A stretch of 61,785 nt of DNA from Fimenecus sp045593645 (GTDB lineage: Bacteria; Bacillota; Clostridia; Oscillospirales; Acutalibacteraceae), in NCBI GenBank assembly GCA_045593645.1, contig JAZNWZ010000034.1, positions 1 through 61,785 on the forward strand. Reading direction: 5' to 3'. The notes under the pieces were generated by a model, which was given only the letters and a program-made list of their open reading frames with translations, was not told the DNA's origin and did not search any database. The translations under genes were made by a program, and so were the position numbers. Shown one piece after another: positions 15,838 through 23,955 of the stretch (positions are counted from its first letter, which is position 1; each line of letters opens with the position of its first letter).

Positions 15838-17409
15838 ATGAACTACGATTTTAAAGCCAGTGAACAAAAATGGCAAAAGAAATGGGAAGAAGAAGGAGTA
15901 TTTAACGCTCAAGATAATTCTGACAAACCTAAATTCTATGGTCTTGTTGAATTCCCTTATCCATCAGGTGCAGGTATGCACGTTGGACACATTAAGGCAT
16001 ATTCAGGTCTTGAAGTAGTTTCAAGAAAACGCAGACTTGAAGGCTACAATGTACTTTTCCCAATCGGTTTTGACGCTTATGGTCTTCCAACAGAAAACTA
16101 TGCGATTAAAACAGGTATTCACCCTCGTCAAGTAACTGATACCAATATTGAAAAATTCACAAGTCAGCTCAAAAAGGTTGGTTTCTCTTTTGACTGGAAC
16201 AGAGTAATCGACACAACTGATGAAAATTATTATAAGTGGACTCAATGGATTTTCCTTAAGATGTTTGAAAACGGACTTGCTTTCCGTGATAAGACTCTTG
16301 TTAACTATTGCCCATCTTGTAAGGTTGTTCTTTCAAATGAAGACTCTCAAGGTGGTAAGTGTGATATCTGTCATAGTGATGTTATTCAAAAGTCAAAGGA
16401 TGTTTGGTACTTAAGAATTACAGAATATGCAGACAAGCTTCTTGAAGGTCTTGAAAAGGTTGATTATCTTCCAAATGTTAAGCTTCAACAAGTTAACTGG
16501 ATTGGTAAATCTCGTGGTGCTTTCGTAAACTTTACTCTTAACGAAATTCCTGAACAACTTAAGATTTATACAACTCGTCCTGACACACTTTTTGGTGTTA
16601 CATTTATGGTTATGGCACCTGAACATCCAATTATTGACAAGTATGCAGATAAAATTGCAAATATGGATGAAGTTGTTGCATATCGTGCAGAATGTGCTAA
16701 AAAGACAGAGTTTGAGCGTACACAACTTGTAAAAGATAAGACAGGTGTTAAGCTTGCAGGCGTTACTGCAAAGAATCCAGTAAACGGCAAGGATATTCCA
16801 ATTTACATATCTGACTATGTTATGATGGGCTACGGTACAGGTGCTATTATGGCTGTACCTGCACACGACGATAGAGACTATGACTTTGCAAAGAAATTTG
16901 GCATTGACATTATTGAAGTTATCAAGGGTGGCAACATCAGTGAAGCAGCTTACACTGGCGATGGTGAAATGGTCAACTCTGATTTCCTTAATGGTATGGA
17001 TAACAAGAAGGACTCTATTGCATTGATGATAGAAAAGCTTCAAGAAAAAGGCATCGGTGAAGGTGGCGTTCAGTACAAGATGAAGGACTGGGCATTTAAC
17101 CGTCAACGTTATTGGGGCGAGCCAATTCCAATCGTACACTGTGAAAAATGTGGTATGGTTGCAGTGCCTTATGAAGAATTACCATTAAGACTTCCAAAGG
17201 TTGAAAACTTTGAACCAGGTCAAGATGGTGAAAGCCCACTCGCTAAGATTAACTCTTATGTAAACTGCAAATGTCCAAAATGTGGTGGCGATGCAAAGAG
17301 AGAAACTGACACAATGCCACAATGGGCAGGTTCATCTTGGTATTTCTTAAGATACATTGACCCACATAACGATGATGAGTTTGCAAATATGGAAAAATTA
17401 AGATACTGA
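15838..17409 (+). CDS. leuS: Leucyl-tRNA synthetase, N-terminal part (frame closed by in-frame TGA)
   Basis: A 523-residue product with the N-terminal two thirds of class I LeuRS. The HIGH-type motif is HVGH at 48-51 in YPSGAGMHVGHIKAY. The editing domain follows, with IYTTRPDTLFGVTFMVMAPEHP and PAHDDRDYDFA. Then come WAFNRQRYWGEPIP and the zinc-like pairs CEKCG and CPKCG. The frame ends at TGA 17407-17409 right after KLRY. Homologues continue YW(L/M)PVD, so the stop replaces a conserved Trp (TGG to TGA, one base). Together with the following frame the protein would be 802 residues, normal for LeuRS. Sequencing error, readthrough, or a genuine two-subunit enzyme are all possible. Confidence 0.93.
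   Translation: MNYDFKASEQKWQKKWEEEGVFNAQDNSDKPKFYGLVEFPYPSGAGMHVGHIKAYSGLEVVSRKRRLEGYNVLFPIGFDAYGLPTENYAIKTGIHPRQVTDTNIEKFTSQLKKVGFSFDWNRVIDTTDENYYKWTQWIFLKMFENGLAFRDKTLVNYCPSCKVVLSNEDSQGGKCDICHSDVIQKSKDVWYLRITEYADKLLEGLEKVDYLPNVKLQQVNWIGKSRGAFVNFTLNEIPEQLKIYTTRPDTLFGVTFMVMAPEHPIIDKYADKIANMDEVVAYRAECAKKTEFERTQLVKDKTGVKLAGVTAKNPVNGKDIPIYISDYVMMGYGTGAIMAVPAHDDRDYDFAKKFGIDIIEVIKGGNISEAAYTGDGEMVNSDFLNGMDNKKDSIALMIEKLQEKGIGEGGVQYKMKDWAFNRQRYWGEPIPIVHCEKCGMVAVPYEELPLRLPKVENFEPGQDGESPLAKINSYVNCKCPKCGGDAKRETDTMPQWAGSSWYFLRYIDPHNDDEFANMEKLRY
17407..17409 (+). other. In-frame TGA replacing a conserved Trp codon in leuS
   Basis: The codons read AGA TAC TGA ATG CCT GTT: Arg-Tyr-stop-Met-Pro-Val. LeuRS homologues have Trp at this place. 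The next codon is ATG, so termination and re-initiation would be seamless, but there is no Shine-Dalgarno sequence just upstream. TGA is a normal stop in rnc, in the radical SAM gene and in several other genes here, so the general code is standard. No Sec-insertion-like logic fits, because the residue expected is Trp. Confidence 0.9.
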
Positions 17410-18246
17410 ATGCCTGTTGACTGGTATAATGTTGGTATGGAACACGTTACACGCCACCTTATCTACTCTCGTTTCTGGTATAAATTCCTTTATGATTTAG
17501 GTTATGTTCCTTATGAAGAACCATATGCAAAGAGAACTGCTCAAGGTCTTATTTTAGGACCTGACGGTGTTAAAATGAGTAAATCTCGTGGTAATGTTAT
17601 TGACCCTAACGAAGTTGTAACAACATTTGGTGCAGACGTGCTTCGTACTTATGTACTCTTTATGGGCCACTATGAAAAGGCTGCTCCTTGGTCAGAAAAT
17701 TCAGTTAAGGGTTGTAAGAGATTTGTTGACAGAATTTGGAATTTACAAGAAATTCTTGTAGATGGCGATGAATTCTCAAAAGAACTCTCATCTGCATTCC
17801 ATAAGACAATTAAGAAGGTTACAGAAGATATTGAAACTCTTAAATATAACACAGCAATCGCTGCAATTATGACTCTTCTTAACAATATTTATGATAAGGG
17901 TGCTATTAATAAGGCAGAGCTTAAAGCACTTCTTCTTATTACAAACCCATTTGCACCACACGTTACTGAAGAGCTTTGGGAAACTTGTGGCTATGGCGAA
18001 ATGCTTGCAAAAGATGGTATATGGCCAACTTATGATGAAGCAAAGTGCATTGATGATATGATTGAAATTGTTGTTCAAATCAATGGTAAAATCAGAGCAA
18101 AACTTAATGTGGCTGCAGAAATTGAACAAGCAGATGCTTTAGCACTTGCAAAGGCTGACGAGAAAATCAAAGCTGAAATTGACGGTAAGACAATTATTAA
18201 AGAAATCTATGTTAAAGGTAAGCTTGTAAATATCGTTGCTAAATAA
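17410..18246 (+). CDS. leuS: Leucyl-tRNA synthetase, C-terminal part
   Basis: A 278-residue open frame in the same frame as the upstream part, beginning MPVDWYNVGMEHVTRHLIY. It holds the second half of the Rossmann fold with KMSKS at 55-59 (LGPDGVKMSKSRGN), the anticodon-binding helical bundle (NPFAPHVTEELWE) and the C-terminal domain (IVVQINGKIRAKLNV). It cannot charge tRNA alone, since the HIGH motif is in the other part. From memory, the split LeuRS of Aquifex aeolicus has a beta subunit of similar size containing KMSKS, so a two-chain enzyme is conceivable. No terminator is seen immediately after the stop. Confidence 0.92.
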   Translation: MPVDWYNVGMEHVTRHLIYSRFWYKFLYDLGYVPYEEPYAKRTAQGLILGPDGVKMSKSRGNVIDPNEVVTTFGADVLRTYVLFMGHYEKAAPWSENSVKGCKRFVDRIWNLQEILVDGDEFSKELSSAFHKTIKKVTEDIETLKYNTAIAAIMTLLNNIYDKGAINKAELKALLLITNPFAPHVTEELWETCGYGEMLAKDGIWPTYDEAKCIDDMIEIVVQINGKIRAKLNVAAEIEQADALALAKADEKIKAEIDGKTIIKEIYVKGKLVNIVAK

Positions 18247-18271
18247 AACAAAAATGTAAGGCGTTTCTTCT

Positions 18272-18320
18272 GCCTCCCTTGTTAAAGGGAGGGGGACCGC
18301 CATAGGCGGTGGAGGGATTC
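18272..18320. repeat. Partial palindromic repeat element (CCTCCCTT/AAGGGAGG type)
   Basis: CTCCCTT-GTTA-AAGGGAG followed by ACCGCC-ATA-GGCGGT makes two adjacent hairpins and then GGAGGGATTC. This is the half-element counterpart of the longer elements at 26584-26691, 28260-28383 and 29409-29532. It may act as the 3' end structure of the leuS transcript although it has no T-run. Confidence 0.6.
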
Positions 18321-18348
18321 CTTTACCGCTATTTTTATAGGTGTTGTT

Positions 18349-19170
18349 ATGTTCGTTTGTCCTATTTGCAAATCAAAATTGAATATTGAGGGTAAAACAT
18401 ATATTTGCGACAATAACCATTCCTTTGATATTGCAAAGCAAGGGTATGTAAATCTTCTGCCTGTTAATAAACGCCATTCTGATGACCCTGGGGACACAAA
18501 AGAAATGGTTTTATCTCGTCGTCGGTTTCTTGAAAGTGGCAAATATGAATGTTTTTCAGATGCTCTTAACAAGCTTGTTTTGAAATATACTGACGATAGT
18601 CAAAAAATATCTATTCTTGATTGCGGTTGTGGTGAAGGATACTATGATGGCAGAATAATGGAAAAATTAGATAGGTTAAAAATTAACTATTCGCTTTTTG
18701 GCTTTGATATTTCAAAAAACGCAGTACGTTTTAGTGCAGGAAAATGTAAGAATGCTACCTTTGCAGTGGCAAGTTGTTTTGATATGCCTGTAGTAAACGA
18801 CGGCTTTGACCTTGCAATCAATATTTTTGCACCTATGGTGGAAAAAGAGCTGTATAGAGTTTTAAAAAATGACGGATATTTTATTTATGCTGTACCTGGA
18901 AAACGACATTTAATGGGACTTAAAGAAGTTCTTTATGAAAATGTTTACGAAAATGACGAAAAGCATACAGAATATGATGGTTTTAAGTTTATAGAAAGAG
19001 TGTCAGTGAAAAGTGAAATTGAGGTTGAGGGTGAAAATCTCATAAACCTTTTTAAAATGACACCATATTATTTTAAAACAGAAAAGGATGCAACAAAAAA
19101 ACTGTTGTCTGTGGGTAAGGTTAAAACAGAAATTCATTTCGATTTTCTTGTGTATAAAAAGATGGGGTGA
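18349..19170 (+). CDS. rlmA: 23S rRNA (guanine-N1)-methyltransferase, RlmA family
   Basis: A 273-residue protein with the RlmA architecture. The N-terminal zinc finger is FVCPICKSKL through YICDNNHSFD (CxxC plus CxxxH), followed by KQGYVNLLPVNKRHSDDPGDTKEM, a strongly diagnostic segment, and then a SAM-binding Rossmann domain with LDCGCGEGYYDGRI. Family members methylate N1 of G745 or G748 in helix 35 of 23S rRNA; the Gram-positive type usually targets G748, but the base cannot be told here. AGGTG lies upstream of the ATG. It leads an operon with the cyclase and flavoprotein genes. Confidence 0.9.
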   Translation: MFVCPICKSKLNIEGKTYICDNNHSFDIAKQGYVNLLPVNKRHSDDPGDTKEMVLSRRRFLESGKYECFSDALNKLVLKYTDDSQKISILDCGCGEGYYDGRIMEKLDRLKINYSLFGFDISKNAVRFSAGKCKNATFAVASCFDMPVVNDGFDLAINIFAPMVEKELYRVLKNDGYFIYAVPGKRHLMGLKEVLYENVYENDEKHTEYDGFKFIERVSVKSEIEVEGENLINLFKMTPYYFKTEKDATKKLLSVGKVKTEIHFDFLVYKKMG

Positions 19171-19174
19171 AAAT

Positions 19175-19786
19175 ATGAGGATTATTGATATTTCAAAAGA
19201 GCTTTTAAGTTGTGAAGTTTTTCCGGGAGACCCAAAGCCAAGTCTTGAAATGGTCAAGACTATAGGTCCAAATAGTGAATATAACTTGGGTAAAGTTCAA
19301 ATGTGTTTACATAATGGAACACACATGGATGCACCTTTGCATTTCTTAACTGAAAGAGAAAATATCTGTGAAATTTCACCTGAAGTATTTATCGGCCCTT
19401 GTGTTGTTGTTGAAGTTCCTGAAGGAATGATAACAGGTGCATTCGTTGACGAATATTTTCCAAGAAATGCGAAAAGAATACTTGTAAAAAGCCACGGAAA
19501 AGCAGTGTTTCACGAATCTGCAGCATCAGAGCTTGCTCATGGTGGATATGTGCTTGTTGGCACAGACAGTATGACAGTTGAGCCAGAAGGTGCAGATGGT
19601 CGTACACACAGAATGTTCTTTGTGAATAATGTAGTGCTTCTTGAAAATCTTGACCTTGAAAAAGTTGAGCCTGGTGAGTATTTTCTTTTAGCAGCACCTA
19701 TAAAAATTGATGGGGCAGAGGCTGCACCTGTCAGAGCAATGCTTATTGCTGACTATATTTTCTGGAGTGGAGAAAGCAAAAAATGA
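19175..19786 (+). CDS. Cyclase family protein (kynurenine formamidase-like)
   Basis: A 203-residue metal-dependent hydrolase of the cyclase fold (PF04199). The metal-binding signature is HNGTHMDAPLHF near residues 47-58, followed by later conserved HESAASEL and VGTDSMTVEP segments. Family members include bacterial kynurenine formamidase and isatin hydrolase; the substrate here is unknown. The ATG at 19175 has GGGGTGA upstream; longer in-frame extensions overlap rlmA and are rejected. The stop overlaps the next gene's ATG. Confidence 0.85.
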   Translation: MRIIDISKELLSCEVFPGDPKPSLEMVKTIGPNSEYNLGKVQMCLHNGTHMDAPLHFLTERENICEISPEVFIGPCVVVEVPEGMITGAFVDEYFPRNAKRILVKSHGKAVFHESAASELAHGGYVLVGTDSMTVEPEGADGRTHRMFFVNNVVLLENLDLEKVEPGEYFLLAAPIKIDGAEAAPVRAMLIADYIFWSGESKK

Positions 19787-21312
19787 AAAAAATTGTGATT
19801 ATCGGAGCAGGACCTGCCGGAATTACCGCAGGGCTTGAATTGAAAAGGAGAAACAAAGATATCGCTGTTACTATTCTTGAAGAGACAAGTATGGTAGGCG
19901 GTATTTCTCGTACCGTAAATCACAATGGCAACAGAATGGATATGGGTGGCCACAGATTTTTCTCAAAGGACGACCAAGTTAACGCTTGGTGGGAAAGTAT
20001 ACTTAAAAAACAAGGTGAGCCATCTGTTGACGATATACTTACAAATACCCAAAAAGACCTTTCGGGTTGTGGCAATCCTGAAACTGAAGATGATGTATTT
20101 TTAAAGCGTCGTAGAGTTTCAAGAATTTACTATAAAGGCAAGTTCTTTGATTATCCAATTTCAATGAAGCCACAAACCTTTAAGAATATGGGGTTAGGTA
20201 AAACTATAAAAGCAGGTTTTTCTTATGTTTCATCTGTGCTTAATAAAAAAGATGAAACAAACCTTGAAAATTTTTATATAAACAGATTTGGTAAAGAATT
20301 GTATAGCACATTTTTTGAAGACTATACTGAAAAACTTTGGGGCAGACACCCACGAGATATTTCTGCAGAGTGGGGTGCTCAAAGAGTAAAAGGGCTTTCA
20401 ATTATCGCTCTTATAAAAAATATTTTTGGTAGTACAAAAAAAGAAACCTCACTTATTGAAGAATTTCAGTATCCAAAGCTTGGACCAGGTCAACTTTGGG
20501 AAAAGGCAGCAGAAGAATTTGAACTTTTAGGTGGCAAAATTATCTTTAATGCAAAGGTTGAAAGTCTTTTGCTTGAAGATAACAAAGTGCAAAGAATTGA
20601 GTATATTCAAAATAGTCAAAAACTATCTATTGATGGTGATGCATTTATTTCATCAATGCCAATTAAGGATTTGGTTGAGGGAATAAATGATTGTCCACAA
20701 GAAATAACCCATATTGCAAGTGGCTTGCCTTATCGTGATTTCATAACAATTGGACTTCAAGTTGATAAATTACAGCTTAAAAATGAAACAAAATTAAAAA
20801 CAGTAAATAATCTTATCCCAGACTGTTGGATTTATGTGCAGGATAAAGGTGTTAAGCTTGGAAGAATTCAGATTTTCAATAATTGGTCGCCATATATGGT
20901 GAAGGATTTTAAAAACAAGGTGTTTGTTGGTCTTGAATACTTTTGCACAGAGAATGACGATTTTTGGAATTTATCTGATGAGCAATTAAAAGCGTTAGCT
21001 GAAGAAGAATTGGTAAAAATCGGCATAATAGAAAAGGGAAAAATTGAAGATTATCATGTGGAAAAAGTAAAAAAAGCATATCCTGCTTACTTTGACACTT
21101 ATGATAAAATAGAAATAGTTATAAATTATCTAAACGGTATAAATAATCTTTTTTGTATCGGTAGAAACGGTCAACACAGGTACAATAATATGGACCATTC
21201 AATGGTTACAGCGTTTAGAACTGTTGACTGTATTTTGGAAAATGCAGACAAAAATGAAATTTGGAATGTAAATACAGAGAAAGAATATCACGAGGAAAAA
21301 CACAATGGTTAA
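19783..21312 (+). CDS. FAD/NAD(P)-dependent oxidoreductase, UDP-galactopyranose mutase-like
   Basis: A 509-residue flavoprotein. The dinucleotide-binding motif VIIGAGPAGITAGLEL is at 5-20, followed by the GG(I)SRT and MDMGGHRFFSK signatures of the protoporphyrinogen-oxidase/UDP-galactopyranose mutase superfamily, then FEDYTEKLWGRHP and near the end GRNGQHRYNNMDHSMVTA, typical of cell-envelope sugar flavoenzymes. The likely role is modification of a glycan precursor, but the substrate is not determinable. It overlaps the cyclase (4 bases) and the first transporter gene (8 bases), so co-translation is expected. Confidence 0.8.
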   Translation: MKKIVIIGAGPAGITAGLELKRRNKDIAVTILEETSMVGGISRTVNHNGNRMDMGGHRFFSKDDQVNAWWESILKKQGEPSVDDILTNTQKDLSGCGNPETEDDVFLKRRRVSRIYYKGKFFDYPISMKPQTFKNMGLGKTIKAGFSYVSSVLNKKDETNLENFYINRFGKELYSTFFEDYTEKLWGRHPRDISAEWGAQRVKGLSIIALIKNIFGSTKKETSLIEEFQYPKLGPGQLWEKAAEEFELLGGKIIFNAKVESLLLEDNKVQRIEYIQNSQKLSIDGDAFISSMPIKDLVEGINDCPQEITHIASGLPYRDFITIGLQVDKLQLKNETKLKTVNNLIPDCWIYVQDKGVKLGRIQIFNNWSPYMVKDFKNKVFVGLEYFCTENDDFWNLSDEQLKALAEEELVKIGIIEKGKIEDYHVEKVKKAYPAYFDTYDKIEIVINYLNGINNLFCIGRNGQHRYNNMDHSMVTAFRTVDCILENADKNEIWNVNTEKEYHEEKHNG

Positions 21313-21853
21313 AAAATTACTAAGCTTGTTTTTGACATTTGCAAAAATAGGCAGTATCACTTTTGGTGGTGGACTTACAATGTTGCCACTACTTACAAGA
21401 GAAATAGTAGAAAAGAAAAAATGGGCAACTGAAGAAGAACTTTTAGACTATTACGCAGTTGGTCAGTGCACACCGGGAATTATTGCAGTAAATACTGCAA
21501 CATTTATTGGCTATTATCAGGCTGGTGTGTTGGGTGGAATTTTCGCAACACTTGGAATGGTTGCACCATCAATAGTCATTATCACAATTGTTGCATCTGT
21601 TTTGCAGTCGTTTATGGATTACCCAATAGTAGCGTCAGCACTTACAGGCATTAACGCAATCGTTTGTGCATTGCTTTCTCATACTGTAATCACACTTGGT
21701 AAAAAAAGTCTTGTAAATGTAATGTCAGTTGTTCTGTTTATAATCGGACTTGTTGCGTGCTTTATACTTGATGTTACACCGATACTTCTTGTTATTTTTG
21801 GTGGTATTGTTGGCGTTATTTATAGTAAAATCAAGGGGGTAAAAGCAAAATGA
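21305..21853 (+). CDS. Chromate transporter-type membrane protein, first half
   Basis: A 182-residue membrane protein of the short-chain CHR family: LFLTFAKIGSITFGGGLTMLP at the start, then YAVGQCTPGIIAVNTATFIGY and five or so hydrophobic segments. Short CHR proteins come in pairs that together make one transporter, as seen here with the next gene. Chromate export is the named family activity, but many gut members have no known substrate. It overlaps both neighbours. Confidence 0.87.
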   Translation: MVKKLLSLFLTFAKIGSITFGGGLTMLPLLTREIVEKKKWATEEELLDYYAVGQCTPGIIAVNTATFIGYYQAGVLGGIFATLGMVAPSIVIITIVASVLQSFMDYPIVASALTGINAIVCALLSHTVITLGKKSLVNVMSVVLFIIGLVACFILDVTPILLVIFGGIVGVIYSKIKGVKAK

Positions 21854-22422
21854 TGACCTTCTTGAGATTGTTTTTTGAATTTTTCAAAATCGGACTTTTC
21901 GCAGTTGGTGGCGGTCCTGCTACAATTCCTTTCTTGCAAGATTTGGCAAGAAGCGATTACGGTTGGTTTAATGAACACCAGTTAGGCGTAATGGTTGCAG
22001 TTGCTGAAAGCACACCGGGACCAATTGGCGTAAATATGGCAACTTATGCAGGCTACAATGCGGGTTTTGGGGAGTTCGGTACACTTGGTGGAATTTTAGG
22101 TGGAATGGTTGCCACTTTAGGACTGGTAACACCATCAATTATTGTAATTGTTCTTGTTGCAGGTTTCTTAAAAGCGTTTAAGGAAAGCGAATATGTAAAA
22201 GGTGCTTTTTCAGGCATTCGCCCTGTTGTTACTGCCCTTGTTTTGTTTGCAGTTTTCGGTATTATCAAGCCGATTTTCTATCAAAATGGCGAATTTGTAT
22301 TACCTGTTATTGCAATTTCCGTTGTAGTATTTGGTCTTATGTTTATTAAGAAACTTAAAAAATTACACCCTGCATTCTGGTTGATTTTAGGTGCAGTTGC
22401 AGGTATTTTATTAAAACTTTAA
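21850..22422 (+). CDS. Chromate transporter-type membrane protein, second half
   Basis: A 190-residue short-chain CHR protein, paralogous to the preceding one: FFKIGLFAVGGGPATIPFLQ, then VAESTPGPIGVNMATYAGYN in the same order as the first half. Its TGA-overlapping ATG couples it to the first half. Together the two would form a bidomain antiporter. The operon partners (cyclase, flavoprotein) suggest a substrate other than chromate, but this is inference. Confidence 0.87.
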   Translation: MMTFLRLFFEFFKIGLFAVGGGPATIPFLQDLARSDYGWFNEHQLGVMVAVAESTPGPIGVNMATYAGYNAGFGEFGTLGGILGGMVATLGLVTPSIIVIVLVAGFLKAFKESEYVKGAFSGIRPVVTALVLFAVFGIIKPIFYQNGEFVLPVIAISVVVFGLMFIKKLKKLHPAFWLILGAVAGILLKL

Positions 22423-22434
22423 GGATTTGTTAGT

Positions 22435-23781
22435 ATGTCACTTCAAAAAAATCAAGACATACAATTGAATATTGAGGGTTATACTGCCGAGGGTAATGGT
22501 GTAGGGCATTATGATGGTCAAGCTGTGTTCGTTTCGGGTGCGGCTAAAGGGGACACTATAATCGCCCACATTATTAAGGCAAAAAAGACCTATGCTATCG
22601 GCATTATCAAGCAGATTTTGAAGAAATCCCAAGATAGGATAGATGTTGATTGCCCACACTTCCGTTCTTGTGGTGGTTGTGCATATCGTCATATCTCTTA
22701 TGAGGCAGAGAAAACACTCAAAAAGCAAAAAGTGGTCGACGCATTCACTCGCCTTGCTCATTTAGATGTAAAAGTGAATGATATTATCACTTGTAAAACC
22801 GAAAGATACAGAAACAAAGCACAATACCCCGTTGGCTTTGAAAAGGGTATAGTTGTAGGCTTTTATGCACAAAAAAGCCATAGAATAATAAATTCTGCAG
22901 ACTGTGTTTTGCAACCGGAAGAATTTGCCCATATTGTTGAAATTATTAAGAATTGGATGACTGAGTTCGGTATTTCAGCGTATGATTCAATAAACCATAC
23001 AGGGCTTGTTCGTCATATTTACATAAGAAAAGCCTTTGTAACGGGGCAGATTATGGTCTGCCTTGTAATCAATGGGGAGGAAATCCCGAAAGCACACGAA
23101 TTAGTTGACGATTTATTAGGAATTGACGGATTAAAGTCAGTTGTAATCAACATTAACAAAGAAAAAACTAATGTGATTTTAGGTCTTGAGTGTAAAACTC
23201 TTTGGGGTGAAGATTATATTGAAGATGTGCTTTGCGGAGTGAAAATCCGTCTTTCGCCACTTTCGTTTTACCAAGTAAACCACGATTGTGCCGAATTGTT
23301 GTATAACAAAGCAAGTGAATATGTAGGGGCTAAGGGTAATGAAACTGTACTTGACCTTTATTGTGGTGCAGGTACAATCGGGCTTTCAATGGCGAACAAA
23401 GTGAAAAAGGTAATCGGTGTTGAGATTATCCCTGAAGCTATTGAAGATGCTAAAGTCAACGCTAAAAACAACAATATTGAAAATTGCGAATTTTACTGCG
23501 GTGATGCCAAAGATGCAGTAAAAATTCTTAAAGATAAAAATATCGAGCCTGACGCAGTAATCCTTGACCCACCAAGAAAAGGTTGCGACAGAGAAGTTTT
23601 AGAATATGTGGCAGAAATGAAACCAAAGAAAATAGTGTATGTTTCTTGTGATGTGTCAACTCAGGCTCGTGATTGTGCAATATTAAAAGAACTGGGCTAT
23701 GAAACAAAAGAGGTAACACCTGTTGATATGTTCCCTCGCACAAGTCATACAGAGTCAGTCGCACTGATTGTGCGACAATGA
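22435..23781 (+). CDS. rlmD: 23S rRNA (uracil-C5)-methyltransferase, RumA/RlmD family with TRAM domain
   Basis: A 448-residue protein. The N-terminal TRAM domain (about 1-60) is followed by the 4Fe-4S Cys set CPHFRSCGGC, the central RumA domain, the SAM site LDLYCGAGTIGLSMA, and the catalytic region VILDPPRKGCD and YVSCDVSTQARDC. It makes 5-methyluridine in 23S rRNA; Firmicutes versions may modify two sites. The usual SCNP motif reads SCDV, but the catalytic Cys is kept. A second, shorter paralogue lies at 32212-33378. Its stop codon forms part of the repeat array that follows. Confidence 0.9.
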   Translation: MSLQKNQDIQLNIEGYTAEGNGVGHYDGQAVFVSGAAKGDTIIAHIIKAKKTYAIGIIKQILKKSQDRIDVDCPHFRSCGGCAYRHISYEAEKTLKKQKVVDAFTRLAHLDVKVNDIITCKTERYRNKAQYPVGFEKGIVVGFYAQKSHRIINSADCVLQPEEFAHIVEIIKNWMTEFGISAYDSINHTGLVRHIYIRKAFVTGQIMVCLVINGEEIPKAHELVDDLLGIDGLKSVVININKEKTNVILGLECKTLWGEDYIEDVLCGVKIRLSPLSFYQVNHDCAELLYNKASEYVGAKGNETVLDLYCGAGTIGLSMANKVKKVIGVEIIPEAIEDAKVNAKNNNIENCEFYCGDAKDAVKILKDKNIEPDAVILDPPRKGCDREVLEYVAEMKPKKIVYVSCDVSTQARDCAILKELGYETKEVTPVDMFPRTSHTESVALIVRQ

Positions 23782-23937
23782 ATTGCAACCTTGCGGTTGC
23801 ATGAATTGAGCATAAATGCTCAGGAATTGGCTTTGCCATGAATTGCACTAAAGTGCATTAGTTGCAATTCAAATCATGGAGCGAAGCGAGAAATCATGAA
23901 ACGAAGTTTCAATTCATGACGCATAGCGTCAAATCAT
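23779..23937. repeat. Array of distinct micro-hairpins with mirrored spacers
   Basis: About 160 bases hold at least six different small hairpins: GCAACC/GGTTGC (23785-23800), TGAGCAT/ATGCTCA (23807-23822), TGGC/GCCA (23828-23838), TGCACT/AGTGCA (23844-23857), GAAAC/GTTTC (23898-23910) and GACGC/GCGTC (23918-23930). On the left they are separated by TGAATTG; on the right by its complement CAATTCA or by AAATCATG. The whole array therefore has a dyad centre near 23860. The unit between about 23879 and 23890 (GAGCGAAGCGAG) is not a clean hairpin. The array is directly upstream of the four-helix-bundle gene. No matching direct repeats, so not CRISPR. Confidence 0.75.
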
Positions 23938-23955
23938 TTTTAAGGAAGATTTATT

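Noticed and set aside
16411..17139. Long minus-strand open frame opposite leuS (242 codons)
   Set aside because: It is antisense to well-supported leuS sequence, is rich in Cys, Asn and Ile as expected from a shadow frame, and has no ribosome binding site.
17407..17409. Selenocysteine at the leuS TGA
   Set aside because: The residue expected from homologues is Trp, not Cys, and no hairpin suited to a SECIS element was evident right after the codon.
15838..18246. A genome-wide code change in which TGA means Trp
   Set aside because: rnc, the radical SAM gene, rlmA, rlmD, the TrmH-type gene and others end in TGA at the family-expected place, and all other Trp codons seen are TGG.
23779..23937. 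CRISPR array
   Set aside because: The conserved parts are 7-8 base spacers and the variable parts are self-complementary hairpins; there are no 25-40 base direct repeats and no cas genes.
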